Positions 7,338-15,402 of a DNA stretch of 64,000 nt are shown here, piece after piece. Source of the DNA: G051903925 sp051903925 (GTDB lineage Bacteria; Pseudomonadota; Alphaproteobacteria; Zavarziniales; Zavarziniaceae). The notes beneath the pieces were generated by a model, which worked only from the letters and a program-made list of their open reading frames with translations, was not told where the DNA came from and ran no database searches. The position numbers and the translations under genes were made by a program. Where the stretch lies: positions 930,001 through 994,000 of the forward strand of contig NZ_CP173678.1 of NCBI RefSeq assembly GCF_051903925.1, written 5' to 3'. How positions within the stretch are numbered: the stretch's first letter is position 1; each line of letters starts with the position of its first letter.

Positions 7338-9176
7338 GTGACCGACGCGCCTTCAGCCCCCGGTCCGACGGACGAACCCGGCCTTCCCCTGCCCGCGCTC
7401 GACCTGGGCGTGCCCGCGCCCGCCGCGCAGGCGACGCCCTATCGCGTCCTGGCGCGCAAGTATCGCCCCTCGACCTTCGCCGAACTGATCGGGCAGGAGC
7501 CGATGGTCCGCACCCTGTCCAACGCGATCGCGGCGGGGCGCCTGGCGCAGGGCTTCATGCTGACGGGCGTGCGCGGCGTGGGCAAGACGACCACGGCCCG
7601 CATCATCGCCCGCGGCCTGAACTGCATCGGCCCCGACGGCACCGGCGGGCCCACGGTCGAGCCGTGCGGCGTGTGCGTGCATTGCGTGGCGATCGCCGAA
7701 TCGCGCCATGTCGACGTGCTGGAGCAGGACGCCGCCAGCCACACGGGCGTGGGCGACATGCGCGAACTGATCGACGGCGTGCGCTATGCGCCCAATTCCG
7801 CGCGGTTCAAGGTGCACATCATCGACGAGGTGCACATGCTGTCGACGGCGGCGTTCAACGCGCTGCTGAAGACGCTGGAGGAGCCGCCGCCGCATGTGAA
7901 GTTCATCATGGCGACGACCGAGATCCGCAAGGTGCCGGTCACCGTCCTGTCGCGTTGCCAGCGCTTCGACCTGCGCCGCATCGAGACGGGGCGCCTGATG
8001 CAGCACCTGGGCCGCATCTGCGCGGCGGAGGGCGTGCAGGCGACCAGCGGCGCGCTGGCCCTGATCGCCCGGGCCGCCGAAGGTTCGGTCCGCGACAGCC
8101 TCTCCCTCCTGGACCAGGCGATCGCCCATGCGGGCGGCACCGTTGCCGAGGAGCCGGTACGCGAGATGCTGGGCCTGGCGGACCGGGACCGCATCTTCGA
8201 CCTGTTCCAGCACGTCATGGCCGGCCGCATGGCCGAGGCATTGGCGGAGCTGCGCAGCCAGTACGACGCCGGCGCGGAGCCGCTGGTCGTGCTGGAGGAC
8301 CTGCTGGAGACGACCCATTGGCTGAGCCGTCTGAAGGCCGTGCCCGACGCCGGGGAGGACGCGACCACGACCGAGCTGGAGCGCAGCCGGGGCGAGGCGC
8401 TGGCGGCACAGCTGGACCTGGCGACGCTCAGCCGGGTGTGGCAGATGCTGCTGAAGGGCCTGAACGAGGCACGCAACGCGCCGTCCGCCCTGTCCGCGGC
8501 CGAAATGGTGCTGATCCGCCTGTGCCATGCGGCCGACCTGCCCAACCCGGCTGACCTGATCCGCGAGCTGACTGGCGGGCCGGGGGGCGCCCCGTACCGG
8601 CCACCCCCGGCCGGCGGGGGCGGCGGGAGCGGGGGCGGGGCGCGCGCCTCGAACGTGGTGGCGCTGCGGCCGCGCGATGTGGTGGCCGAGCCCCAGGCCC
8701 TGCCCGACCCGGAGGATTTCGCAGCCGTCGTCCGCCTGGTCGGCGACCGCAAGGAGGCGGTCCTGTTCAGCCACCTGACCAGCAAGGTGCGGCCACTGGC
8801 CTTTGCCCCGGGGCGGCTGGAGCTGAACCTGGGAACGGCACCCCAGAACCTGACGCGCGACCTGGCGGCGAAGCTCAAGGAATGGACGGGCAAGCCGTGG
8901 ACGGTGATCGCCGGCGACGGCCAGGGCGGCGCCACCTTGTCGGAGCAGCAGCGCGCGGCGGATGCCGCCTTGCGCCTGCGCACGCAGGAGGATCCGCTGG
9001 TCCGCGCCGTGCTGTCGGCCTTTCCCGGTGCCCAGCTGGGTCCGATCCGGGATCGCCTGGTCAGCGAATCCGTTGTGGTGCCGGAGGAATCGATCGCGTC
9101 GGAACGGCCCATGGCGGACGACGACCTGGTCTTTCCCGACTTTCTTGATCCCGATTCCCTTGAGGGCGAGGACTGA
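7338..9176 (+). CDS. dnaX: DNA polymerase III subunits gamma and tau
   Basis: The 612-residue clamp-loader ATPase starts at a GTG (7338). Walker A is GVRGVGKT (77-84). The zinc-binding cysteines are C96, C110, C113 and C116, and Walker B is IIDEVHML. The SRC arginine-finger motif is in VLSRCQRF. A glycine-rich linker around residues 415-435 separates the clamp-loader part from the tau C-terminal domains. No A-rich slippery heptamer was seen near the domain III/IV junction, so a programmed frameshift to gamma is not supported. ybaB follows after 2 bp, indicating an operon. Confidence 0.96.
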   Translation: MTDAPSAPGPTDEPGLPLPALDLGVPAPAAQATPYRVLARKYRPSTFAELIGQEPMVRTLSNAIAAGRLAQGFMLTGVRGVGKTTTARIIARGLNCIGPDGTGGPTVEPCGVCVHCVAIAESRHVDVLEQDAASHTGVGDMRELIDGVRYAPNSARFKVHIIDEVHMLSTAAFNALLKTLEEPPPHVKFIMATTEIRKVPVTVLSRCQRFDLRRIETGRLMQHLGRICAAEGVQATSGALALIARAAEGSVRDSLSLLDQAIAHAGGTVAEEPVREMLGLADRDRIFDLFQHVMAGRMAEALAELRSQYDAGAEPLVVLEDLLETTHWLSRLKAVPDAGEDATTTELERSRGEALAAQLDLATLSRVWQMLLKGLNEARNAPSALSAAEMVLIRLCHAADLPNPADLIRELTGGPGGAPYRPPPAGGGGGSGGGARASNVVALRPRDVVAEPQALPDPEDFAAVVRLVGDRKEAVLFSHLTSKVRPLAFAPGRLELNLGTAPQNLTRDLAAKLKEWTGKPWTVIAGDGQGGATLSEQQRAADAALRLRTQEDPLVRAVLSAFPGAQLGPIRDRLVSESVVVPEESIASERPMADDDLVFPDFLDPDSLEGED

Positions 9177-9178
9177 AC

Positions 9179-9502
9179 ATGAAGAACCTCGGCAACATGC
9201 TGAAGCAGGCCCAGGCCATGCAGGGCAAGATGCAGGAACTGCAGGCCAAGCTGGCGGAGGCGGAAATCACCGGCAGCGCCGGGGCGGGCATGGTCAACGT
9301 CACGCTGAACGGCAAGGGCGAGCTGAAGGGCATCCGCATCGACAAGTCCCTGGCCGACCCCGAGGAGGTCGAGGTCCTGGAGGACCTGATCCTGGCCGCC
9401 CATGCCGACGCCAAGGCCAAGGTCGAGGCGCATGTGGCCGAAGGCACGCGGGAGGCGATGTCCGGCATTCCCCTGCCGCCGGGTTTCAAGCTGCCGTTCT
9501 GA
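9179..9502 (+). CDS. ybaB: Nucleoid-associated protein, YbaB/EbfC family
   Basis: The 107-residue protein begins MKNLGNMLKQAQAMQGKMQE, the family's N-terminal helix, and ends LPPGFKLPF. YbaB/EbfC forms a dimer that binds DNA. It follows dnaX by 2 bp. In many proteobacteria recR comes next, but here a DUF6614-like gene does. Confidence 0.94.
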   Translation: MKNLGNMLKQAQAMQGKMQELQAKLAEAEITGSAGAGMVNVTLNGKGELKGIRIDKSLADPEEVEVLEDLILAAHADAKAKVEAHVAEGTREAMSGIPLPPGFKLPF

Positions 9503-9521
9503 GCAGCGCGGCAGGGCGGCC

Positions 9522-9887
9522 ATGGACCTCTACCACGTCTGGGGTGACCTGAAGCCCGGCATGGGCGATGTCGATTTTTCCCGCCGGATCGGCCGCTTCC
9601 TGGACCATCTGGCGGGGCAGGGGCTGATCGCCGGCTGGCGCCTGACCCGGCGCAAGCTGGGCCTGGGGCCACCCGATCTCGGCGAGTTCCACGTCATGAT
9701 CGAGGTCCGCGACCTGGCCCAGCTCGATGCGGCCTTCCGGTCGGTTTCCACCCGCCGCGACCCGGTGGAGGGCATGCACCATGGCGTCAACGCCTGGATC
9801 GCCAATGCCCGCTTCGCGCTCTACCGCGACTTCCCCGACCCCCAGCGGCACGAGGGCGAGGAACGCTTCGGACTGACGGCGGGATAG
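9522..9887 (+). CDS. DUF6614-like small protein
   Basis: The 121-residue protein opens MDLYHVWGDLKPGMGDVDF and contains an HVMIEVRDLAQLD strand and a paired GVNAWIANARFALYRDFPDP segment. This resembles the alphaproteobacterial DUF6614 family from memory, with a ferredoxin-like alpha/beta pattern. The function is unknown. It lies 19 bp after ybaB, likely in the dnaX-ybaB transcript, in the place where recR is usually found. Confidence 0.7.
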   Translation: MDLYHVWGDLKPGMGDVDFSRRIGRFLDHLAGQGLIAGWRLTRRKLGLGPPDLGEFHVMIEVRDLAQLDAAFRSVSTRRDPVEGMHHGVNAWIANARFALYRDFPDPQRHEGEERFGLTAG

Positions 9888-9900
9888 ACCGGGCGGTGCG

Positions 9901-10025
9901 CCCGATGCTTCGAGACGCCGGCCTGATGGCCGGCTCCTCAGCATGACGCCGTCAGGAAAATGATCTCAAGATCAACAGCGTCATGCTGAGGAGCGGCCCG
10001 AAGGGTCGCGTCTCGAAGCATCGGG
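9901..10025. repeat. Palindromic repeat R2 with perfect 18-bp terminal inverted repeats
   Basis: CCCGATGCTTCGAGACGC at 9901-9918 is exactly complementary to 10008-10025. Internal hairpins (GCCGGCC...GGCCGGC and GGCCCGAAGGGTC) lie next to each end, around a core rich in A/T (GGAAAATGATCTCAAGATCA). It is the most intact copy of the family in the window. It lies between the convergent DUF6614 gene and pxpC. No transposase is present; a MITE-like origin is inferred. Confidence 0.85.
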
Positions 10026-10033
10026 CGCCACGG

Positions 10034-11053
10034 CTACGCCAGCGGCGCGAGGGCGTCGACCGCGTCGCCGGCCAGGTTCTGCGCGAGCAGGGCCTCGCTC
10101 GAGAGGAGGGGGCCGCGGAGCTCCGTCACCTGCTCAGGCAGGGCGGCGAGCCGTTGCGCGAAGGCGCGGGCGGCGGCCTGCGCGTGCGCCACGTCCACGG
10201 CCTGGAAGCGCACCGTGCTGCCGACAGGCGCCTGCACGAAGCGGGGCAGGTCGGGCGTGATGATCACCGCGATCTTCGGATAGCCGCCGGTCGTCCCCCG
10301 GTCGGCCAGCAGGACCAGCGGCAGGCCATTGCCCGGCACCTGGATCGCCCCCAGGGGCGAGCCGTCGGAGACGATGTTGAAGTCGCCGCGATGCGCCAGT
10401 GTCGGCCCCTCCAGCCGGCAACCCATGCGGTCGGACAGGGCCGAGATGCGCCAGTCCGTCGCCTGGAGCAGGGCAATGGCGTCGTCCGTGAAGTGGTCGT
10501 CCTGTGGACCCAGCACCACGCGCAGCGGTCCTTCGGCCGGCGGGGGCAGGGCCAGCGTCCGCTCCGGCCCGACCAGGGCGAGGGGTAGGAGCGGCAGGCG
10601 ATCGCCGCTGCGCAGCGGCCGGCCGAACGGGCTGCCCAGGCCGGCGCGGGCCTGGACCGACAGGCTGCCCAGGATGGGGGCGGCATCCAGTCCGCCCGCG
10701 ATCCCGACATAGCTGAACACGCCGCCCCGCGCGGCGCGCAGGGCCAGCACCTGGCCCGGCTCCAGCGTGATGGTCGTGCCCGGCGCCAGGACGCGCCCAT
10801 CCACGGCGGCCTCTCGCGCGGCACCCGCCAGGGACAGGCGCACCGGACCGCCCTCGGCCTGCACCCGGGCGGGAAAGGGGCCCAGCTCGATCGCCGCGGC
10901 GTCGATCGCGCTGCCCACCAGGGCATTGGCACAGGCTAGGCCCAGGCGGTCCATGGCGCCGGCCGGAGCCACGCCATAGCGCTGCACGCCGCGCCGGCCC
11001 GCATCCTGGATGGACGTGGCGGGCCCCGCCTCCAGCACGTTCAGGACAGGCAT
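10034..11053 (-). CDS. pxpC: 5-oxoprolinase subunit C / biotin-dependent carboxyltransferase family
   Basis: The 339-residue protein begins MPVLNVLEAGPATSIQDAGR followed by GVQRYGVAPAGAMD, the hallmark of PxpC (KipA, urea-amidolyase C-half). With PxpA and PxpB it makes the ATP-dependent enzyme that opens 5-oxoproline to glutamate. Its ATG shares one base with the pxpB stop (TGATG), so the two are translationally coupled. pxpA is not in the vicinity. It lies next to repeat R2. Confidence 0.9.
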   Translation of the reverse strand: MPVLNVLEAGPATSIQDAGRRGVQRYGVAPAGAMDRLGLACANALVGSAIDAAAIELGPFPARVQAEGGPVRLSLAGAAREAAVDGRVLAPGTTITLEPGQVLALRAARGGVFSYVGIAGGLDAAPILGSLSVQARAGLGSPFGRPLRSGDRLPLLPLALVGPERTLALPPPAEGPLRVVLGPQDDHFTDDAIALLQATDWRISALSDRMGCRLEGPTLAHRGDFNIVSDGSPLGAIQVPGNGLPLVLLADRGTTGGYPKIAVIITPDLPRFVQAPVGSTVRFQAVDVAHAQAAARAFAQRLAALPEQVTELRGPLLSSEALLAQNLAGDAVDALAPLA

Positions 11054-11769
11054 CAGGCGTCCAGCAGGGTGGCGACGGGCTCGCCCCGGGCGGCCGCGGC
11101 GTCCAGGTCGTCCCAGGCATCGGCCGGAACCGCCTCGAACCGGATGCGATCACCCGGCTCCAGCAGGAACATCGGGTCCCGCCCCTGCTGGAAGGTGCGG
11201 ACGGGGGTGCGGCCCAGCAGGTTCCAGCCGCTCGGCGCCTCGATGCAGTGGATGCCGGTCTGGACGCCACCGATCGAGATTGCGCCGGTCGGGGTGCGGC
11301 CCCTTGGCTCAGCCCGCCGCGGCATGGCCAAAGCCGGGTCCAGGCCCCCCAGATAGGCAAAGCCAGGCGTGAAGCCGATCATGTAGACGCGATAGTCGCG
11401 GGCGGTGTGGCGGGCGATCACCTCGTCCGGGGTCAACCCGGCATGGGCGGCGACCGCCGCCAGGTCCTCTCCGAACGCGCCGCCATAGACGACGGGCACA
11501 CGCCACAGCCGGCCCAGGGCCGGGTGGTCGGCGGCGGTATCGGCCAGGGCGCGCAGGCGTGCCGCCAGGTCCTCGAAGCCGATCGCGGTCGGATCGTACT
11601 GGACGAAGAGCGCACGATAGGTCGGCACCGTCTCGACGATCCCGGCTACCGGCTCAACGGCCAAGGCACCATCCAGTGCCAGGACCCGGGCGTTGAGGTC
11701 TGGATCGACCGCAGCGCCGAACTCCACACTCAAGGCCGCATCGCCGCACGGCAGGATGCGGGGACTCAT
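11053..11769 (-). CDS. pxpB: 5-oxoprolinase subunit B
   Basis: The 238-residue protein starts at the ATG at 11769 (MSPRILPCGDAALSVEFG). An upstream in-frame extension runs into repeat DNA and is rejected. PxpB/KipI features are the N-terminal GDAALSVEFG, the GFTPGFAYLGGL motif and IGGVQTGIHCIEAPSGWNLL. It acts with PxpC in cytosolic 5-oxoproline salvage. KipI-type alternatives (kinase inhibitor) are less likely outside sporulating bacteria. Confidence 0.9.
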   Translation of the reverse strand: MSPRILPCGDAALSVEFGAAVDPDLNARVLALDGALAVEPVAGIVETVPTYRALFVQYDPTAIGFEDLAARLRALADTAADHPALGRLWRVPVVYGGAFGEDLAAVAAHAGLTPDEVIARHTARDYRVYMIGFTPGFAYLGGLDPALAMPRRAEPRGRTPTGAISIGGVQTGIHCIEAPSGWNLLGRTPVRTFQQGRDPMFLLEPGDRIRFEAVPADAWDDLDAAAARGEPVATLLDA

Positions 11770-11789
11770 CGGTTGGCCGTGAGCAAGCC

Positions 11790-11911
11790 CGCTCGCCTCG
11801 CGGGGCAGGGTTGGGTGGGGGGGGCGAATCCACAAGAGCCTTTACCTCAAGCGATCGCACGTCGTCACCGCCCCCCATCCTAACCTTCCCCCGCGAGGGG
11901 GGAAGGGACCG
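11790..11911. repeat. Inverted G-rich/C-rich intergenic repeat R7
   Basis: A left arm (CTCGCGGGG, AGGGTTGGGTGGGGGG) and an imperfectly complementary right arm (CCCCCCATCCTAACCTTCCC, CCGCGAGGGGGG) face each other around about 50 bp. The arm sequence is one that recurs between genes in many proteobacterial genomes (from memory). It separates pxpB from the MDR gene. Confidence 0.6.
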
Positions 11912-11949
11912 AGGGGCGGTCGAGTGCACCCAAGCCCGGCCGGCTCGGC

Positions 11950-12966
11950 TCAGACCTGGATCAGCAGCTTGCCGTCATTGCCGCCGGTGAACAGGGCGTC
12001 ATAGATCTCGGGCGCCTTGTCCAGGCCCGGCCGCACGTCGACCTTGTCCTTGATCCGGCCATTGCGCACCCATTCGGTCAGGTCCTTCAGCGCCGGCTCC
12101 AGACGGTCGTAATAGTCCAGCACCAGGAACCCTTCCATGCGCGAGCGGCGCATCAGCAGGTTCAGGTAGGTGGCATGCAGCATGCCCGTGGACTTGGAGA
12201 AGTCCTGGTAGCGGGCAATGGCGCCGCAGATAACCACGCGGGCATGCATGGCCAGCGCGCCCAGGGCCGCGTCCAGGATCTCGCCCCCGACATTGTCGAA
12301 GAAGACATCGACCCCTTGCGGACAGTGCTGGGCCAGCTGCCCCGCCAGGTCGCCCGCCTTGTAGTCGATGGCTGCGTCAAAGCCCGCCTGCTCCACCAGC
12401 CAGCGGCATTTGTCGGCACCGCCAGCGATCCCGACGGCGCGGCAGCCCTTGACCTTCGCGATCTGGCCGACGATGGCGCCGGTGGCGCCCGCGGCCCCGG
12501 AGACGAGCACCGTCTCGCCCGGCTTGGGCCGACCGACTTCCAGCAGGCCGAAATAGGCGGTCAAGCCGGTCAGGCCGAACACGCCAAGCGCCTGCTCCAT
12601 CGCGATGCCGTCGGGGATCTTCAGCGCCGGGAACAGGCCGGTGCCGTTCGTCACCGCATAATCCTGCCAGCCGAACAGGCCCTGGACCCGCTCGCCCTCG
12701 CGGAAATCGGGATGGCGGCTTTCGATCACCGTGCCGCCCGAAAAGCCGCGCATCACCTCGCCCAGCGGGATCGCCGGCCAATAGGTGTCGCCCGCCGCCC
12801 AGCCACGCTGCGTCGGGTCACAGGACAGGTGGCTGAGCCGGACCAGGAACTGGCCATCGTGCAGGGCGGGCACCGGCTCGGTCACGAAGTCGAAGTGCGA
12901 CCGGTCCAGCGTGCCGGTCGTCGGCCGCCGCGCCAGCCGCCACTGCCTGTTCATGCGTTCCGCCAT
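11950..12966 (-). CDS. NADP-dependent oxidoreductase, zinc-independent MDR family
   Basis: The 338-residue medium-chain dehydrogenase/reductase has the nucleotide-binding loop VSGAAGATGAIVGQIAK near residues 155-171. The N-terminal NRQWRLARRPTG and YLNLLMRRSRMEGFLVLDY segments match the leukotriene B4 dehydrogenase / YncB (curcumin reductase) group. No zinc ligands are seen. It probably reduces an enone with NADPH in the cytosol. It is divergent from gloB across 61 bp. Confidence 0.9.
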   Translation of the reverse strand: MAERMNRQWRLARRPTTGTLDRSHFDFVTEPVPALHDGQFLVRLSHLSCDPTQRGWAAGDTYWPAIPLGEVMRGFSGGTVIESRHPDFREGERVQGLFGWQDYAVTNGTGLFPALKIPDGIAMEQALGVFGLTGLTAYFGLLEVGRPKPGETVLVSGAAGATGAIVGQIAKVKGCRAVGIAGGADKCRWLVEQAGFDAAIDYKAGDLAGQLAQHCPQGVDVFFDNVGGEILDAALGALAMHARVVICGAIARYQDFSKSTGMLHATYLNLLMRRSRMEGFLVLDYYDRLEPALKDLTEWVRNGRIKDKVDVRPGLDKAPEIYDALFTGGNDGKLLIQV

Positions 12967-13027
12967 GTGGTCCTCCCCCGTTTGTGGGTCTTGTCCTGTG
13001 CCGTCGTCAGGAGGCTAGACTGCGGAC

Positions 13028-13792
13028 ATGCGTGCCCTCGACATCCAGCTCGTGCCCTGCCTGGCCGACAACTACGCCTACCTGATCCGCGATCCCGAAG
13101 CCGGGACCGTGGGCGTGGTGGACCCGTCCGAAGCCGAACCCGTCCGCCAGGCCCTGGCCGCGCGGGGCTGGCGCCTCGACTTCATCCTGAACACCCACCA
13201 CCATTTCGATCATACCGGCGGCAACCTGGACCTGAAGGCCGAAAGCGGGGCCCAGGTGGTGGGGCCAGCCGCCGATGCGGAGAGGATCCCCGGCATCGAT
13301 ATCGCAGTGGGCGAGGATGCGCCCTGGACATTCGGCGGGCACCAGGTCCGCATCTTCGACATTCCGGGCCATACCAAGGGGCACATCGCCTTCTGGTTCC
13401 CCGACGCCGATGCCGCCTTCACCGGCGATACGCTGTTCTCCATCGGCTGCGGCCGCATGTTCGAGGGGACACCGGAGCAGTTCCAGTCCTCGCTGGCCAA
13501 ACTGGCGGGCCTGCCGGACGCCACCCGCATCTATTGCGGCCACGAATACACGGCCTCCAACATCCGCTTCGCCCTGTCGGTCGAGCCGGGCAATGCCGCC
13601 CTCCAGGCCCGCGCCAGGGAGGTCGAGGCCCTGCGCGCCGCGGGCCAGCCCACCATCCCCGCGACCATCGGGGCAGAGAAGGCGGCCAACCCCTTCCTGC
13701 GCTGGGCCAGCGCCGAACTGCGCGCGGCAGTTGGCGGCGGCAGCGATGTTGCGGTATTCGCGGAGACCCGCCGGCGCAAGGATACGTTCTGA
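13028..13792 (+). CDS. gloB: Hydroxyacylglutathione hydrolase (glyoxalase II)
   Basis: The 254-residue metallo-beta-lactamase-fold enzyme hydrolyses S-lactoylglutathione to glutathione and D-lactate. The dinuclear metal motif is THHHFDH, with H57, H59, D61 and H62. Further ligands are in PGHTKGH, FTGDTLF and YCGHEYT. The C-terminal HAGH domain ends with TRRRKDTF, as expected. The stop overlaps the next start (TGATG), coupling it to the GST gene, a glutathione-linked context. Confidence 0.96.
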   Translation: MRALDIQLVPCLADNYAYLIRDPEAGTVGVVDPSEAEPVRQALAARGWRLDFILNTHHHFDHTGGNLDLKAESGAQVVGPAADAERIPGIDIAVGEDAPWTFGGHQVRIFDIPGHTKGHIAFWFPDADAAFTGDTLFSIGCGRMFEGTPEQFQSSLAKLAGLPDATRIYCGHEYTASNIRFALSVEPGNAALQARAREVEALRAAGQPTIPATIGAEKAANPFLRWASAELRAAVGGGSDVAVFAETRRRKDTF

Positions 13793-14388
13793 TGAAGCTC
13801 TACCATTCCCCCACCTCTCCCTATGTCCGCAAGGTGCGGGTCGTGGCGCTCGAGACCGGGCTGGACCGGCAGATCGAACTGATCCCCTCCGACCCCTGGG
13901 CCCCAGGGTCCGAGGTGCAGCAGCACAACCCCCTGGGCAAGGTGCCGGCCCTGGTCACGGGCACCGCGACCGGCACGCTGTTCGAAAGCCGCCTGATCGC
14001 CGCCTGGCTGATCGCACAGGCGGGACGCACCGACCTGCTGCCACCGGGCGAGGCGCGCTTCCGCATCCTGCGGCTGGAGGCCCTGGCCGACGGCATGACC
14101 GACAGCGCGCTGGCCCGCCGGCTGGAGGCCGGGCGGCCGGAGGGGGAGAAGTCGCAGGGCTTCATCGCCCGCCAGGGCGAGAAGGTGGTGCACGCACTGG
14201 ATGCGCTGGAGGCACGGGCCGACGAACTCCAGGCCATCACCCTGGGCAGCCTGGCGACCGCCTGCGCGCTCGGCTATCTCGACTTCCGCTTCGCGCATGA
14301 ACCCTGGCGCGACACGCATCCCCGGCTGGCGGACTGGTACGCGGGGATCGCGGAACGGCCGTCGCTGAAGGCGACCGCGCCCGCGTGA
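13792..14388 (+). CDS. Glutathione S-transferase family protein
   Basis: The 198-residue protein starts at the ATG at 13792 (MKLYHSPTSPYVRKVRVVAL), a thioredoxin-like GST N-domain with S/Y near residue 9-11. An all-helical C-domain follows (LGSLATACALGYLDFRF). NPLGKVPAL carries the cis-proline, and FESRLIAAWL stands in place of the usual ES/D glutathione-binding pair. It is coupled to gloB upstream and to the cupin gene downstream (GTGA overlap). The exact substrate is unknown. Confidence 0.92.
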   Translation: MKLYHSPTSPYVRKVRVVALETGLDRQIELIPSDPWAPGSEVQQHNPLGKVPALVTGTATGTLFESRLIAAWLIAQAGRTDLLPPGEARFRILRLEALADGMTDSALARRLEAGRPEGEKSQGFIARQGEKVVHALDALEARADELQAITLGSLATACALGYLDFRFAHEPWRDTHPRLADWYAGIAERPSLKATAPA

Positions 14389-14843
14389 CCGCAGCCCTCA
14401 GCGCAGAGACGGTGATCGCCCTCCTGGACCTGGTGCCGCATCCGGAGGGCGGCCACTACCGCGAGACGTTCCGCGATGCGGGCGGATCCGGCGCCCGCGC
14501 GGCGTCGACCGCGATCCACTACCTGCTGCGGGTGGGCGAGCACTCGCACTGGCATCGCGTCGATGCGGCAGAGGTCTGGCACTTCCACGCCGGGGCGCCG
14601 CTCGTCCTGCGCCTGTGGCGGGACGGATGGGACGCGGTCGCGACGCATGTCCTGGGTGTCGACCTGGGGGCCGGCCAGCGACCCCAGGTCGTGGTGCCGG
14701 CCGGTACCTGGCAGGCAGCGCGCCACGCCGCACAGGCGGCGCCGGAAGCCTGGACCCTGGTCGGTTGCACCGTCGCCCCGGCGTTCGAGTTCGCGGGGTT
14801 CGAGATGGCGCCCCCCGGCTGGGCGCCACCCCTCGACACCTGA
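14385..14843 (+). CDS. Cupin domain-containing protein (DUF985)
   Basis: The 152-residue protein starts at GTG 14385, overlapping the GST stop. LDLVPHPEGGHYRETFRD, STAIHYLL and SHWHRVDAAEVWHFHAG are typical of the DUF985/RmlC-like cupin family. The HWH and WHFHAG histidines are candidate metal ligands. Members are annotated as possible sugar epimerases without firm evidence. It is the last gene of the gloB-GST-cupin operon. Confidence 0.88.
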   Translation: MTAALSAETVIALLDLVPHPEGGHYRETFRDAGGSGARAASTAIHYLLRVGEHSHWHRVDAAEVWHFHAGAPLVLRLWRDGWDAVATHVLGVDLGAGQRPQVVVPAGTWQAARHAAQAAPEAWTLVGCTVAPAFEFAGFEMAPPGWAPPLDT

Positions 14844-14847
14844 TCCC

Positions 14848-14881
14848 GCCCCGGTTAAGCCCGGGGCGCCTGACGTTCAGG
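14848..14881 (+). terminator. Tandem hairpins after the cupin gene
   Basis: GCCCCGG-TTAAGC-CCGGGGC (14848-14867) is a perfect 7-bp stem. It is followed at once by CCTGA-CGT-TCAGG (14869-14881). They start 4 bp after the operon's last stop. No U-run follows, so this is a terminator-like or 3'-end-protecting structure rather than a classical intrinsic terminator. Confidence 0.45.
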
Positions 14882-15030
14882 TGATGTCAGACCCGCCGAA
14901 ACCGTCATCGGACGGGCCCGGGCTCGCTTCCGTGCCGGCCAGCGACAGGACGGCCATCGCCGGTTCAAGCCCATGAACATAAACGCTTTTCAGCGCAAGT
15001 CCCGGCGCCTGTGCCAGCACCGCCGATTCC

Positions 15031-15402
15031 CTAGCGTGGGGACAGAGGCCAGGCGAAGCTGAGTTCGTGGCCGTCGGGGTCGGTGATGTGGAAGAAGCGC
15101 TCCCCCCATTCGGCGTCGCGGGGCGGGGCCTCTGGCTTCAGCCCGGCCTCGACGGCGCGGGCATGCAGGGCATCGACGTCGGAATGGTAGATGATCGTCC
15201 GTCCCCACCAGGACCAGGTGCGATCGGCCGGCATCGGGATCAGGTTCAGGTGCGCCGGCCCAATATGGAAACTGGTGAAGGCGGCCTCCGCACCGCCATA
15301 GGCCAGGGGCAGGCCCAGGGCTGAGTAGAAGGCCACGGCGCGCGCCATGTCGTGGGTCGCCAATGTGATCGCGCTGATGCTGTGGAACTGGCCCTGATCC
15401 AT
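15031..15402 (-). CDS. VOC family protein
   Basis: The 123-residue protein starts at the ATG at 15402 (MDQGQFHSISAITLATHDMA). It has the vicinal-oxygen-chelate pattern, ending FFHITDPDGHELSFAWPL with the paired H and E residues of the fold. Its start shares one base with the upstream gene's stop. The substrate is unknown; it could be glyoxalase-like or a dioxygenase-like chelator. Confidence 0.88.
   Translation of the reverse strand: MDQGQFHSISAITLATHDMARAVAFYSALGLPLAYGGAEAAFTSFHIGPAHLNLIPMPADRTWSWWGRTIIYHSDVDALHARAVEAGLKPEAPPRDAEWGERFFHITDPDGHELSFAWPLSPR

Noticed and set aside
8580..8660. dnaX programmed frameshift site in the glycine-rich linker
   Set aside because: The G/C-rich stretch has no A-rich slippery heptamer, so a gamma-producing frameshift is not supported.
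7353..8774. Long antisense open frames over dnaX
   Set aside because: They are shadows of the highly conserved dnaX gene.
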